A DNA stretch of 53,221 bases from assembly GCA_002353555.1 (NCBI GenBank), contig DEJO01000020.1:22515-75735 (forward strand). Direction: 5' to 3'. The notes below the pieces were generated by a model that saw only the letters and a list, made by a program, of their open reading frames with translations, had not been told where the DNA came from and did no database searches. This document shows positions 8,407 to 17,810 of the stretch, piece after piece (the stretch's first letter is position 1; each line of letters starts with the position of its first letter). The translations under genes were made by a program, and so were the position numbers. The stretch comes from Prevotella sp. UBA2746. Lineage in GTDB: Bacteria; Bacteroidota; Bacteroidia; Bacteroidales; Bacteroidaceae.

Positions 8407-9306
8407 TCAGTCGCTGACCGATTGCGTTAGCGAAAGGATATAGTCGCGACATTCTTCCATCAGCCACTTAGGAGTGCTGGTGGCTCCGCAAATGCCAACG
8501 GAATGGATTCCTTCAAACCAAGAAAGGTCTATCTCGTTGGCATTTTCTATGTGGTGCGAATGGCAGTTGACACGTCTGCACTCATTGAAGAGTACCTTTC
8601 CGTTGGAACTCTTACGCCCCGACACAAACAAGACCACATCATGACGGGAAGCAAAATGGGCGATGTTGGGCATGCGGTTGGCAACTTGCCTGCAGATGGT
8701 GTCGAAACTCTTGAAGGTGGCTTCGGGCGAAATATGGTCTTGAATGTAAGTGATGATCTGATGAAACTCGTCGAGCGACTTCGTGGTTTGCGAGTAGAGG
8801 TAGATGTCACGATGGAAATCAAGCTTGGTAACCTCTTCCAGATGTTCGATGACAATGGCGCGGTTTTGCGTCTGCCCTACCAGTCCTAACACTTCTGCAT
8901 GACCATTCTTGCCGAAGATGACGATCTGGCTTGAGGTGCTTCCTTCTGTCGCCATCGATGCCTCGTATTGCTTCTTGATGCGACGTTGCAATTGTAAGAC
9001 GACAGGACATGTTGCGTCGATAATCTCGATATGGTTTCGGCGGGCAATCTCATAGGTTTCTGGCGGCTCTCCATGTGCACGAAGTAACACCTTCACATGA
9101 TGCAGGGATTTGAGTTGGTCGTGGTCGATGGTGACGAGTCCCTTGGCTGCCAGCCGTTCCACCTCCATGCCGTTGTGTACAATGTCTCCCAAGCAATACA
9201 ACAAGGGCTTGCCTGTACATTTTTCCAGCTCTTCTTCTGCTTTCTTGATGGCTGTAGTCACGCCAAAGCAGAAACCACTACCTTCATCTATCTCTACCGT
9301 CAACAT
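8407..9306 (-). CDS. ispH: 4-hydroxy-3-methylbut-2-enyl diphosphate reductase
   Basis: A 299-residue IspH (LytB), the last enzyme of the MEP isoprenoid pathway, reducing HMBPP to IPP and DMAPP with a [4Fe-4S] cluster. The cluster cysteines are C13 (GSGFCFGV), C100 (DATCPVV) and C205 (DTICRQVANR); the substrate histidine motifs (DIVHNG, LRAHGEPP) and the C-terminal CGATSTPKWL are present. The start MLTVEIDEGSG is chosen because the open frame upstream crosses the end of the preceding gene. It follows the DUF1573 gene by 28 nt and is likely the last gene of that unit. Confidence 0.95.
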   Translation of the reverse strand: MLTVEIDEGSGFCFGVTTAIKKAEEELEKCTGKPLLYCLGDIVHNGMEVERLAAKGLVTIDHDQLKSLHHVKVLLRAHGEPPETYEIARRNHIEIIDATCPVVLQLQRRIKKQYEASMATEGSTSSQIVIFGKNGHAEVLGLVGQTQNRAIVIEHLEEVTKLDFHRDIYLYSQTTKSLDEFHQIITYIQDHISPEATFKSFDTICRQVANRMPNIAHFASRHDVVLFVSGRKSSNGKVLFNECRRVNCHSHHIENANEIDLSWFEGIHSVGICGATSTPKWLMEECRDYILSLTQSVSD

Positions 9307-9334
9307 GTTTTCTCTTTTTCTCGTTTTCTCGTTT

Positions 9335-9970
9335 TTATTTCTCCATATTGCGCTCACGCTTCTGCTGGGCTGCCGGCTTCATGTCTGTTTCTGTCGGATG
9401 CATGACATGGGTGTTGTACTGATTTCGCTCAGCCTGGCGTTGCTTCTCCAGTCTCTTGCGCTCAGATCTGCGCTGCTTCTCCAGTCTCTCGCGTTCCTTC
9501 TGAGCCTGCTTCTCACGCTTCTTCGACAACTTGTCGCGCTTCTTTTTCGTCTTCTGGTCTACGCCCTGATGCAGCTTTGCTTTCACGGCAACAACGGGCT
9601 TGGGGGCTTTCTCTACGACAATGCCCTTCAGGTGAAGTAACATCGGGTTCTCTTCGCCCTTCACGTATACGCCAAGCACCTTGTCGAAGTGCCCCATCTG
9701 GCGTGCATCGTATGTCGCCATGATGGTAGCTTGCTGACCAGCTGCTATGGCTTGCTTGGGAAATGAAGCCACGGTACATCCACAATTGGTACGCACGTCT
9801 TCGATGCGAAGTGCCTGCGAAGAGGTGTTCTTCAGTTGGAAACGTACAGTTGCCGGCTGCTTATAGCTGATTTTCTTCAGGTCTATGGTTGACTTCTCAG
9901 CCTTGAAACCCTGCGCCGCTACGTCAGCAACGGCGAGGGTCATGGCTATCGTCAGAATGACATTCTTCAT
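9335..9970 (-). CDS. DUF1573 protein with long charged tail
   Basis: A 211-residue exported protein. After a signal peptide (to about residue 19, VAAQG) there is a single DUF1573 Ig-like domain of roughly 90 residues with the hallmark VRTNCGCTVASFPKQAI. The C-terminal third is a Lys/Arg/Glu-rich helix built from a repeated RLEKQR unit that should form a coiled coil or extended charged arm. DUF1573 domains are common in Bacteroidetes envelope proteins; the function is not known. It lies 7 nt after the A2M gene and 28 nt before ispH. Confidence 0.85.
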   Translation of the reverse strand: MKNVILTIAMTLAVADVAAQGFKAEKSTIDLKKISYKQPATVRFQLKNTSSQALRIEDVRTNCGCTVASFPKQAIAAGQQATIMATYDARQMGHFDKVLGVYVKGEENPMLLHLKGIVVEKAPKPVVAVKAKLHQGVDQKTKKKRDKLSKKREKQAQKERERLEKQRRSERKRLEKQRQAERNQYNTHVMHPTETDMKPAAQQKRERNMEK

Positions 9971-9977
9971 ATCTGCG

Positions 9978-12900
9978 CTATGGTTTGACGGTCAGTATGA
10001 CGGCCTTGTCACGTCCACTATATTCAGGTGCGTATGCACATTGAGCCGTACATGTTCCCGTCTGGTATACGCCTTCACGATCAACATAATAGTCGTTGGT
10101 AATCGTGTGCTTACCTTTCGACAACTTGTTGAAGTAGAAGTTGGTGGTATAGTCTCTTGGAGAGATATAGCAACCTCTGTAGTAGTCATAACCACTCAAC
10201 TGGTCAACGGGTTCGAGGCAGGCAGCACGCTTGTCCAGCACCTGTACAAAATCATAGTCGCGTTCAGCCGTAATCGTAATGCGAACGGTCACCTTGTCGC
10301 CCACCTTCAGTTCGTTGCCCACAGGCTGCTTGGTGTCAGACATGAGGACTTCCCTCACGACCTTGATACCCGACTCGGCAGTAGCAACATCGGTCACGGG
10401 TTGCATGAACTGGGCGTAGAGAGCACCCCAGCTGGTGCCGTTGGTGGTCTTCTCTGCGGTGAAAGTCTTCTGCTGGTGTCGCTCAACGGTACTCTTCACA
10501 TATCCGAGTCCGGCTGTAGCCTTGGGCATCTCCATCGGCTTACCGTCGATTTTCAGAGCTGTCGGTGTCTCGTTCTTCTCCAAGGCAGAAATCTTTCCGT
10601 TCTCAGAGAAGGCGAAGACGGCATTGACACTATTGACAGGCGTGCTCCAAGCCTGCGTGCGCTTACACATCAGCAACCATCGTTGCATCTCCTCCACCGT
10701 CTGGCGGTCTTCAGGAGCGAGTGCTTTCAGGGCTTCTATTGCCGCCACCTCTGTGGGAATGCGATAGTCGAACCAACTGTAGTAAGCCTTAGTTGTATCG
10801 AAATAACGCCCCATTTCGTCAGTATATACCGTATACTCCCTGATGCTCTGAAGATGGTCTTTAGCTTCCTGCTCATGACCGTTGTATGCAAGTATCACGG
10901 CGGTCATCGCCTTGCCGTAGATGGTCAGTTCGCGTGCCCTGCCCGTCATGCGCTTCACCAGGAATGCAATATCTTCCTTTGCCTGCCTGGACAGTTCCCT
11001 TCCGTCGAGGGCACAGACGTAGAGATAGTCTACCGCCAACTCCGACGGCCGAAGTTCCTTCTTCAGTTCTTTCTCTTCCTTCTTCATTTCCAGCACCTCT
11101 TTGTGCATCTTTTCCGTCATAAAATCGAACGCCTTCGAGAGCATGGACTTGGTTTCCTGCTGAGTGCCTATCATCTTGTTGAGACGTACAAACGTCTTGC
11201 TCACTTCCGTCGTGATATAGATGCTGCCAGGCATTCCTTCCCACCACGTCCATGAACCGTCAGAGAGTTGTAGCTTCTTCAGCGTCTCGACGGTAGTGTC
11301 CAGCACTTTGTTGATGCTGTTCTCGTCGAAGAAGCGCATGAGCGCCTGCTTCTGTTCGCTCTCCTTCTGTGCCGCCATCACCCACGGCGTCTCTTCCAGA
11401 GCCAACTCTTTGAGGCTTTCGTTCTTCTGGAGGTTGCTCATGAGTGATGTCTCCTTGCCCGTCTCCTTCTTCCATAGGTTGAAGGTCTGCTTGATATTGG
11501 GCGATGCACTCATGATGTACCTCGCCAGGCTGTTGGCATAGAATGCGGCACTCTGGCTGATGGCATTTTTGTCGTTGGCATTGGCAACGTATGGCAACGC
11601 CTGAATGAGGAACCACGTGGGATTGTCCGTATATTCAACGGTCAGCTTCTGTTGGGTGGTGCCTTGGGGGAAGAGTGTATCGAGGTCTACCGTCTTCACG
11701 CCTGCCACATGCTGGGTGAAGGGCATGGTGTTGGTCACCATCTCCTTGTTGGGCAATATAGGCAGATAGTGTTGTTCGCCGTCGCTGAACCCATTGCCTT
11801 CAACCGTCGTCCGAGCAATGAGTACGGTCTGCTCATACTGGTCTAAACGGGTCAGTGGGAAGCTGATAGCTCCAGTTGAGTTGGCAGCTACATTGAAATC
11901 TTTCTTCACGGTGGTGAGCACCTTTTCGGTCTCAGGGTCTACCAGTTCCAGCTTGGCAATTCCCTTCACCGGCTTTGCCGAGGTGTTGAAGAGTCGTGCT
12001 TTGAGCACAGACTCGTCACCCTGCCGTACAAATCGCGGCATGTTGGGTTGCACCATCACCGTCTTGGTAGCCACCGCCTCGGCGGTAATCAGTCCGTAGT
12101 TCATCGTCTTGTCATGAGCCAGTCCCATTAGCTTCCATGTGGTGACACTCTCAGGTAGCGTAAACTCGATGTTCACATTGCCTTGTGCATCGCTCTTCAG
12201 TTGCGGATAGAAGAATGCAGACTCGCTCAGGTTTTCGCGCATCTGTACACCCTTGTCATCGTTCTTCCCAGACTTTTGCTTTTCTTCCTTCTTTTGTGCT
12301 TCACGATCGAGTCGTTCATCGGCAACATAGTTGGCTTGCAAGGCATCGACAGACTCTTCCATCACCATCGACTTGCGAAGAACATGTCTGCCACCGGCTG
12401 CAGCCATCAGCGGCATGATCCTGTTATAGCCTGTGAAGTCAAAGTATTTGTCGTCGAATTCACTGAACTCCAACGACTCCTCGTCATACTTGTCATATTC
12501 TCTGTAATAGGAAGTGCTCAGCGAAGACACAGAGGGCGAATGCCAGTTGGTACTTGCCAGCGAACGGCTCAGCGACAAGTCCATCCTCCATGAGAAGGGA
12601 GCAATCTGGTCGAGCGACTTGTCGTAGAGTGTCGCCATCAGCTGGGCATCGGCAGGCTTGCCGTCAGGTCGCTTCACACTTAGCGTCCATTGTTCTTTCT
12701 GCCCTGGCAGCAACTTGTTGCGGAACGTCTTCCACTCCATTCTGAGTCGCTTGTCTGGAATCGGCTTCTTGATGGTAGCACTATGCTTGTAGCAAACGCC
12801 GTTCTTCACCCACGAATAGTTCAGGGTGATGCCGTCGCCATAAACCTCCTTGTAGGTGAACGGTCGGGTGTTGAGGGCGTTGCTCTGGTCTATTGTCCCA

Positions 12901-15437
12901 CATTCCAGCAACGAGTCGCCGGCAATGACACTATAGAGGATGTGCTGGTCAGGATCTGACGAACCTATCTGCACGTAGACCGGCTTACCGTCTTTGCGGA
13001 ACTGGGTGTCGGTAGCGTAGAACCAGTCCTTGGTATAGACAACGGGTTGCTTGTCGGTGAGGGCGAACACCATGACCTTGGCTTCCACGGTGTCGTTGCC
13101 ACAGATGCCTTTCAGGAAATGCTCACCACTCTTCAAAGGCGTTGCAAAGCGATGGGGTTGGTTGGCCTTCACCGTCACGGGCTTGCCGTCGTCGATGGTG
13201 TATACTACCGTTCCGTCAATCTCTTGTCCGGCAGCGTTAAGATAAGAGAAGGTGACCTGCTTCAGACTATCTGTCAGCGCACGAGCCGGAAGATTGCAGA
13301 ACAACATCGTCGACTTCTTGCTCAGCGGAAGACTGGTAGTTGCCGAATGGCTCTCGCCAGCCTCGTCGGTGACCTCTGCCTCTACGTTGAAGTTATAGAC
13401 GCTGTTCGACGCACCTTTGGGCAACTTCAATGCCACGGGCACGAGGAACGAGCCATCGCCTTCCGTCTTCACCTCACCGGTACTGATCGTCATAGCGTCG
13501 TCCGACGAATCGTTATAATAGTAGTAGGAACGCCACCAGAAGGCATAGCCTCTCGTCACCTTATACTTTACCTTCGCCCCCTGTACAGGCACTCCGCTAT
13601 AGGTCTTGGCAACACCCTTCACCTGGATGGTATCGCCGTCGGCATAGCGTGCCTTGTATTTCTCAAATTCCACGTCGTAGGTCGGGCGTTTATACTCTTC
13701 CACCTTGATGTAGCTTTCTCCCCTTACCCCGTCGCAATTAGCACGGATGGTGAAGTTGCCGGTAAGCCCAGACGTGGGCAAGGTGAAGTCTACGGCAACC
13801 TTGCCGTAGGCATCAGTTGTCAGTTCCTTCTTGAAGAAGATGAGGTGGTTGGGATTGACTACATCTATCCGCACAGGGATGCCAGCCAGCACCTCCCTCT
13901 TGAGTTGTGGCTCACGATGGTAGACGAGCACCGCTGCATGCACCTCCTGCCCAGGACGGTACAGCTTTCTGTCGGAGAACACGTTCACCACGTGCGTCGC
14001 CTGCTTGTCGGGATAGTAGTTGAAGCTATAGTTCAGTCCTGTAGCCGGACACGAACGGTCGTTATCGGTATAGACAAATACCGACGAGGGCTCCCGGTTG
14101 GTATACGTATAGACCACCTCACCCTTGTCGTCGGCGGTCAGCACCTTCACCTCTTCCTTCTTGCCGTAATAGCCATTGAACTTCAGGCGTAACTTGGCAC
14201 CAGGAATAGGCTGTCCGGTCGTGGCGTTGAGGGCGACATATCGTATGCGCTTCTTCGGCAGTTCTTCCGATACGACGTACAGGTCGCTCACGTAGTACAC
14301 CTTGCTCTTGTTGGTCAGCACCTTTCCGTCGGCTTCTATCTCTATCAGATAGGTACCTACGGGCAAGGGTGGCACGGTCAGCGTGTCGTTGGTCAGGTCG
14401 TATTCAGCCTTGTCCGCATAGCTCACCGTCTTCTCGAACGTGGGTACGGAGCCTATCTGTTTGCTTTTCAGAGCCTTGTAGTCTTTCTCCTGATACACCG
14501 CCCACGGTGTGGCACCGTCTAAGTTGATGGGGCTGAACGTCACTTTCAGTTTCTTGATGTTGCGCACCTGCTTCAGGTACAGCTTCATTTCCTGGTCAGA
14601 CCTTACCCATTCGCGTCCCATCGAGAACTGGAACTGGCTTTGAATAAGCCTCATACGCATGTTCTTCAGCTCACCCATATACTCCCAGTCTCCCCATCTC
14701 TTCAGGGCATCGTCTATCATCGCAATCTTCTCGCCGGCACTTGCCTTGTAGCTGTTGCGTATGCGTCGCTTGGCAAGTTCCCCGGCTTCAGGCAGGTCAC
14801 CGTATACGTTGATGAGCGAGTCGAGGTCTTTTGTGTCCGAAAAGTATTTGGAAGCCATCACACATGCCGCCGCCCTGTTGCCGTGGTCACGATAGTATTC
14901 GTACAGCATCCTGTAGCGGCTATCCTCCAAGGCAATGACATGCAGCAGGTCGTCGTTGAAGATTCGGCTGTCTTTCTTCACCGAGAAGAGCGGCTTGTAG
15001 GCGCTGACCTTCTGCCGTGCCAGCAGGTCAGGGTCTGCCAGCGCCTTGTCGTAGTAGTCCCTGCTCCTCTCCAGCGTGCCGCGTCTGATGTCCGCAGCCT
15101 TTCCCAGTACGGCATAATATACCGCGGCAAAGACCTTGTCGCGCGTCTCAGCCTGCGCTGCCTCTGCCTTCAGGCGGTCGGTCTCCACGTCGAGCGAGTC
15201 GGGAGAAATCTGCGTCTGCAATCCCACCTTCATCATCCGTGCCGCCAGCAGCTCGCCGTAGTCTTTCCCCTTGGCAGCTTTTTTGGCAATCGTCTCCAGC
15301 AGTTCAATCTGCGTACGTGGCAGGTCTTTCTCTGCCGCCTCGTCCACCTGCTTCCATAGCGCGTCATATTTCTGTGCGCCAGCCATCAACGGCATCATCA
15401 CCGCCAACAGCAATCCTATCATTTTCTGCTTCATCAT
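9978..15437 (-). CDS. Large alpha-2-macroglobulin family protein lacking the thioester
   Basis: About 1819 residues. A signal peptide (MMKQKMIGLLLAVMMPLMAGA) is followed by a helical N-terminal segment, MG domains including the MG2 signature FSDRKLYRPGQEVHA, a variable region of charged sequence, then the A2M domain (SAFFYPQLKSDAQGNVNIEF; TLPESVTTWKLMGLAHD) and an alpha-helical toroid (LSDGSWTWWEGM). Where thioester A2Ms have a C-x-E-Q motif this protein reads NDKNAISQSAAFYANSLA, so covalent trapping is not possible. Bacterial A2Ms are periplasmic protease traps; the non-thioester class may act sterically. The ATG at 15437 is preferred because upstream codons precede the signal peptide. Confidence 0.88.
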   Translation of the reverse strand: MMKQKMIGLLLAVMMPLMAGAQKYDALWKQVDEAAEKDLPRTQIELLETIAKKAAKGKDYGELLAARMMKVGLQTQISPDSLDVETDRLKAEAAQAETRDKVFAAVYYAVLGKAADIRRGTLERSRDYYDKALADPDLLARQKVSAYKPLFSVKKDSRIFNDDLLHVIALEDSRYRMLYEYYRDHGNRAAACVMASKYFSDTKDLDSLINVYGDLPEAGELAKRRIRNSYKASAGEKIAMIDDALKRWGDWEYMGELKNMRMRLIQSQFQFSMGREWVRSDQEMKLYLKQVRNIKKLKVTFSPINLDGATPWAVYQEKDYKALKSKQIGSVPTFEKTVSYADKAEYDLTNDTLTVPPLPVGTYLIEIEADGKVLTNKSKVYYVSDLYVVSEELPKKRIRYVALNATTGQPIPGAKLRLKFNGYYGKKEEVKVLTADDKGEVVYTYTNREPSSVFVYTDNDRSCPATGLNYSFNYYPDKQATHVVNVFSDRKLYRPGQEVHAAVLVYHREPQLKREVLAGIPVRIDVVNPNHLIFFKKELTTDAYGKVAVDFTLPTSGLTGNFTIRANCDGVRGESYIKVEEYKRPTYDVEFEKYKARYADGDTIQVKGVAKTYSGVPVQGAKVKYKVTRGYAFWWRSYYYYNDSSDDAMTISTGEVKTEGDGSFLVPVALKLPKGASNSVYNFNVEAEVTDEAGESHSATTSLPLSKKSTMLFCNLPARALTDSLKQVTFSYLNAAGQEIDGTVVYTIDDGKPVTVKANQPHRFATPLKSGEHFLKGICGNDTVEAKVMVFALTDKQPVVYTKDWFYATDTQFRKDGKPVYVQIGSSDPDQHILYSVIAGDSLLECGTIDQSNALNTRPFTYKEVYGDGITLNYSWVKNGVCYKHSATIKKPIPDKRLRMEWKTFRNKLLPGQKEQWTLSVKRPDGKPADAQLMATLYDKSLDQIAPFSWRMDLSLSRSLASTNWHSPSVSSLSTSYYREYDKYDEESLEFSEFDDKYFDFTGYNRIMPLMAAAGGRHVLRKSMVMEESVDALQANYVADERLDREAQKKEEKQKSGKNDDKGVQMRENLSESAFFYPQLKSDAQGNVNIEFTLPESVTTWKLMGLAHDKTMNYGLITAEAVATKTVMVQPNMPRFVRQGDESVLKARLFNTSAKPVKGIAKLELVDPETEKVLTTVKKDFNVAANSTGAISFPLTRLDQYEQTVLIARTTVEGNGFSDGEQHYLPILPNKEMVTNTMPFTQHVAGVKTVDLDTLFPQGTTQQKLTVEYTDNPTWFLIQALPYVANANDKNAISQSAAFYANSLARYIMSASPNIKQTFNLWKKETGKETSLMSNLQKNESLKELALEETPWVMAAQKESEQKQALMRFFDENSINKVLDTTVETLKKLQLSDGSWTWWEGMPGSIYITTEVSKTFVRLNKMIGTQQETKSMLSKAFDFMTEKMHKEVLEMKKEEKELKKELRPSELAVDYLYVCALDGRELSRQAKEDIAFLVKRMTGRARELTIYGKAMTAVILAYNGHEQEAKDHLQSIREYTVYTDEMGRYFDTTKAYYSWFDYRIPTEVAAIEALKALAPEDRQTVEEMQRWLLMCKRTQAWSTPVNSVNAVFAFSENGKISALEKNETPTALKIDGKPMEMPKATAGLGYVKSTVERHQQKTFTAEKTTNGTSWGALYAQFMQPVTDVATAESGIKVVREVLMSDTKQPVGNELKVGDKVTVRITITAERDYDFVQVLDKRAACLEPVDQLSGYDYYRGCYISPRDYTTNFYFNKLSKGKHTITNDYYVDREGVYQTGTCTAQCAYAPEYSGRDKAVILTVKP

Positions 15438-15478
15438 ATCACGTTTTTTTATACAGTTAAACATTTCTAATCAATTTA

Positions 15479-15507
15479 CACCCCCTTTAGGGGGCTTGGG
15501 GGCTTTA
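15479..15507 (-). repeat. G/C-rich stop-codon repeat, copy 1
   Basis: A 29-bp repeat with core CCCCCTTTAGGGGG followed by CTTGGGGGCTTTA, identical base for base to the copy at 19419-19447. On the minus strand it begins with the TAA stop of the alcohol dehydrogenase gene and then can fold as CCCCC-TAAA-GGGGG. Confidence 0.85.
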
Positions 15508-16698
15508 TCCATTCGCCATTTGGTAGATGCGCTTCATGTCGTCAGTATGCAAGACGACGAAGGAGCCCAGCGTGCACGCTCCGCCCCGGCTTGCCTTCTT
15601 CACCATCAGGTCTATCTCCTCGTCGGTCACCTGCTTGCCTATCAGTTCCACGATGCTTGTCGGCATGCCGATGTCGTGATAGAAACGTTCCATCGCCTCC
15701 ACGCCGCGCAGGGCAGTAGCCTTGGGCTGGGTGAAGTCGTTGGCAACTCCCATCACGTTGACGGCAAACTGGACGAAGCGGCTCACCGTCGTCGCGTCCT
15801 TCTCCATCACGTAGCGTGCCCAGCTGCCCCAGAGGGCGGCAAGTCCTGCACCGTGGGTGACGCCGAAGAGAGCGCTCAGCTCGTGTTCCAGCCGGTGCGT
15901 GGTGAAGTCCTTCTCCAGTCCGCACTCTGTCAGGTCGTTGTGGGCGAGGCTCCCAGCCCACATGATCTGTGCCCTGTTGCGGTAGTCTTCAGGGTCTTTC
16001 AGCACCTCATACACCGCATCTTTCACCGTCCGCAATATCGCCTCGGCAATGTTGTCGGTGAGCGTCATGTCCTGGTGGCGGCAGAAGTATCGCTCCATGG
16101 TGTGCATCATGATGTCCGTAGCCCCGGCAGCCGTCTGATAGGCAGGCAGCGTGAACGTGCGTTCGGGGTTCATGATAGCAAATCGCGGACGGCTCAGGTC
16201 GCTGTTGATGCCGCGCTTGATGAGCCCCTCGTCCTTCGTCACCACGCACGACGAGCTCATCTCTGAGCCCGCGGCGGGGATGGTGAGCACCACGCCTACG
16301 GGCAGCGCCGCGGCAGGCTGCGCCCTGCCCTCCCAGAAGTCCCACACCTCACCGTCGTAGGGCACGCCGTAGGCGATGGCCTTGGCAGAGTCGATGACGC
16401 TGCCGCCGCCCACGGCAACGATGAAGTCAACCCTTTCGCGGCGGCAGAGGGCTATCCCCTCTTCCACCTTCGACAGCAGCGGGTTGGGCACCACGCCGCC
16501 CAGTTCGCACCAGCCGATGGCTGCCGCGTCGAGCATGTCGAAGACCTTGTCCAAGAGTCCCGACCTGCGGGCGCTGCCGCCGCCGTAGTGCACCAGCACC
16601 TTCGTGCCGCCATATCGTTTCACCAGTTCCGGCAGCCGCTCTTCCGCCGACCTGCCGAACGCCACCTGAGTGGGTGTATAGTAATTAAAGTCTTTCAT
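15505..16698 (-). CDS. Iron-containing alcohol dehydrogenase (YqhD/butanol dehydrogenase type)
   Basis: A 397-residue group III alcohol dehydrogenase, likely NADPH-dependent reduction of short aldehydes. The cofactor motif VGGGSVIDSAKAIA and the metal ligands in GATDIMMHTMERY and HRLEHELSALFGVTHGAGLA are intact. Length and motifs resemble YqhD/BdhA rather than GldA. The start MKDFNYYTPTQVAFG fits the family; a few extra upstream codons come from repeat sequence. The gene sits between two different repeats: the stop codon lies in the G/C-rich repeat and the start follows the ATTTAGCGAAGCG array. Confidence 0.9.
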   Translation of the reverse strand: MKDFNYYTPTQVAFGRSAEERLPELVKRYGGTKVLVHYGGGSARRSGLLDKVFDMLDAAAIGWCELGGVVPNPLLSKVEEGIALCRRERVDFIVAVGGGSVIDSAKAIAYGVPYDGEVWDFWEGRAQPAAALPVGVVLTIPAAGSEMSSSCVVTKDEGLIKRGINSDLSRPRFAIMNPERTFTLPAYQTAAGATDIMMHTMERYFCRHQDMTLTDNIAEAILRTVKDAVYEVLKDPEDYRNRAQIMWAGSLAHNDLTECGLEKDFTTHRLEHELSALFGVTHGAGLAALWGSWARYVMEKDATTVSRFVQFAVNVMGVANDFTQPKATALRGVEAMERFYHDIGMPTSIVELIGKQVTDEEIDLMVKKASRGGACTLGSFVVLHTDDMKRIYQMANG

Positions 16699-16804
<106 letters not shown>

Positions 16805-16826
<22 letters not shown>

Positions 16827-17587
16827 CCATTTACCGGGAACGTGAAGTAGGTGTGAGGAAACGGCTCGTTGCCGAGCGTGAAGTGCCACCACTCCGAGTA
16901 GAGGGGCTTGAAGCCGTGGCGCATCATGGCGCGCCGCAGTGTCATGCGGTTGCGGAACTGCGCGGCGGTGAGCCTGCCCCCCTCCTCATAGTCCAGCACC
17001 TGGGGCTGTGCCCCTTCCTGTCCGCGTGCGCCCTGGCGTGCACAGTAGTCGGGATGGCTCTCCCGTCCGAACCAGTCGAAGGTGCCGCCCATGTCCACCT
17101 CCTTGCCCGTCTTCATGTCGAAGAGGGTCAGGTCTACGGTGGAGCCGCGCGAGTGGCCGCTGTGCTCGGCTATGTAGTCCAGCTTGAAGAGCAGGCTCTT
17201 GTCTACGTCGGGATAGAAGTATCGCTTCATCGTCGTGTCGTTCAGCTCCTTTGCCCAGCGCACGAAGTGGTCCACCGCCCGTTGGGGACGGTAGGCGTCA
17301 TACACCTTCAGCCTGTAGCCCATGGCGCGCAGCTCGTCGCTCACCGCCCTCAGGCTGTCGGCAGCCTGTCGTGTCAGCAGCGCCGTGGGCTGCTCGTAAC
17401 CGTCTATGCGTGTGCCCACGAAGTTGTACGTACCGTGATAGCGTATCTCCAGGATGGCGTCGGGCACCACGTCCGTCAGCACCACAAAGGCGCTGTCGTC
17501 GTTGCTCGTCGTCCGCTGTGCCAGCGCCGCCGTGCCGCAACAGCACCATACCGCTGCCGTCAGCAGCCACATTCCTTTTCTCTTCAT
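16805..17587 (-). CDS. Exported VanX-type D-alanyl-D-alanine dipeptidase
   Basis: A 260-residue M15D peptidase with a signal peptide ending near AALAQ. Zinc ligands H145 and D152 (SGHSRGSTVD) and H235 (EWWHF), the catalytic E232 and the substrate arginine R100 (YDAYRPQ) are all present, matching the VanX/DdpX pattern. In an organism with no other van genes, a role in releasing D-Ala from peptidoglycan dipeptides is more likely than vancomycin resistance. The next gene upstream is a POT peptide transporter. The last residues (ASLNDK) are encoded by the tandem repeat. The start follows a strong promoter at 17624-17655. Confidence 0.9.
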
Positions 17588-17623
17588 CTTCTTTAAGTCT
17601 TTAGTTTGCATTGTTTGCATTTT

Positions 17624-17655
17624 GCAAAGTTACGGAAAGTCGAGAGCAATACAAA
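17624..17655 (-). promoter_or_regulatory. Promoter of the VanX-like dipeptidase
   Basis: Minus-strand TTTG (17652-17655), 19-nt spacer, TAACTTTGC (17624-17632), 36 nt before the ATG. The -33 and spacer lie in palindromic repeat copy A, whose terminal GTAAC overlaps the -7 box. Confidence 0.85.
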
Positions 17656-17699
17656 GAAAAAACTTGTTTATTTTCTTTTCATTGCCGAGACAAAGTAAC
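17629..17699 (-). repeat. Promoter-bearing imperfect palindrome, copy A
   Basis: A 71-bp imperfect palindrome with ends GTTAC/GTAAC and centre AAACAAGTTT on the minus strand. It aligns with copy C at 2114-2181 from end to end, including TTTCTTTG...ATTG and CTCG blocks, and with copy B immediately upstream. It carries the intact promoter of the VanX-like gene. Confidence 0.7.
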
Positions 17700-17713
17700 A
17701 TAGGCGAAGCCAA

Positions 17714-17776
17714 GGTTACGGAAAAACGAGCGCAGAACAAAATAAACGAGTTTATTTTGTTCTGCGCTCGTTTCCG
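17714..17776 (-). repeat. Promoter-bearing palindrome, copy B, with 23-bp perfect stem
   Basis: The core 17724-17773 is a perfect 23-bp inverted repeat with a 4-nt CGAG loop. Read on the minus strand it has the same layout as copies A and C: TTTG (17738-17741), exactly 19 nt, then TAACCTTGG (17710-17718), a decayed -7 box. Lying after the POT gene it could also act as a strong transcript-end hairpin. Confidence 0.65.
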
Positions 17777-17810
17777 ATGGGGGGTGTGAACTTCTTCCGC
17801 GAGCGCTCCC

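Noticed and set aside
12690..14192. Long plus-strand frames opposite the A2M gene
   Set aside because: Low-complexity His/Val-rich translations opposite a well-supported A2M protein.
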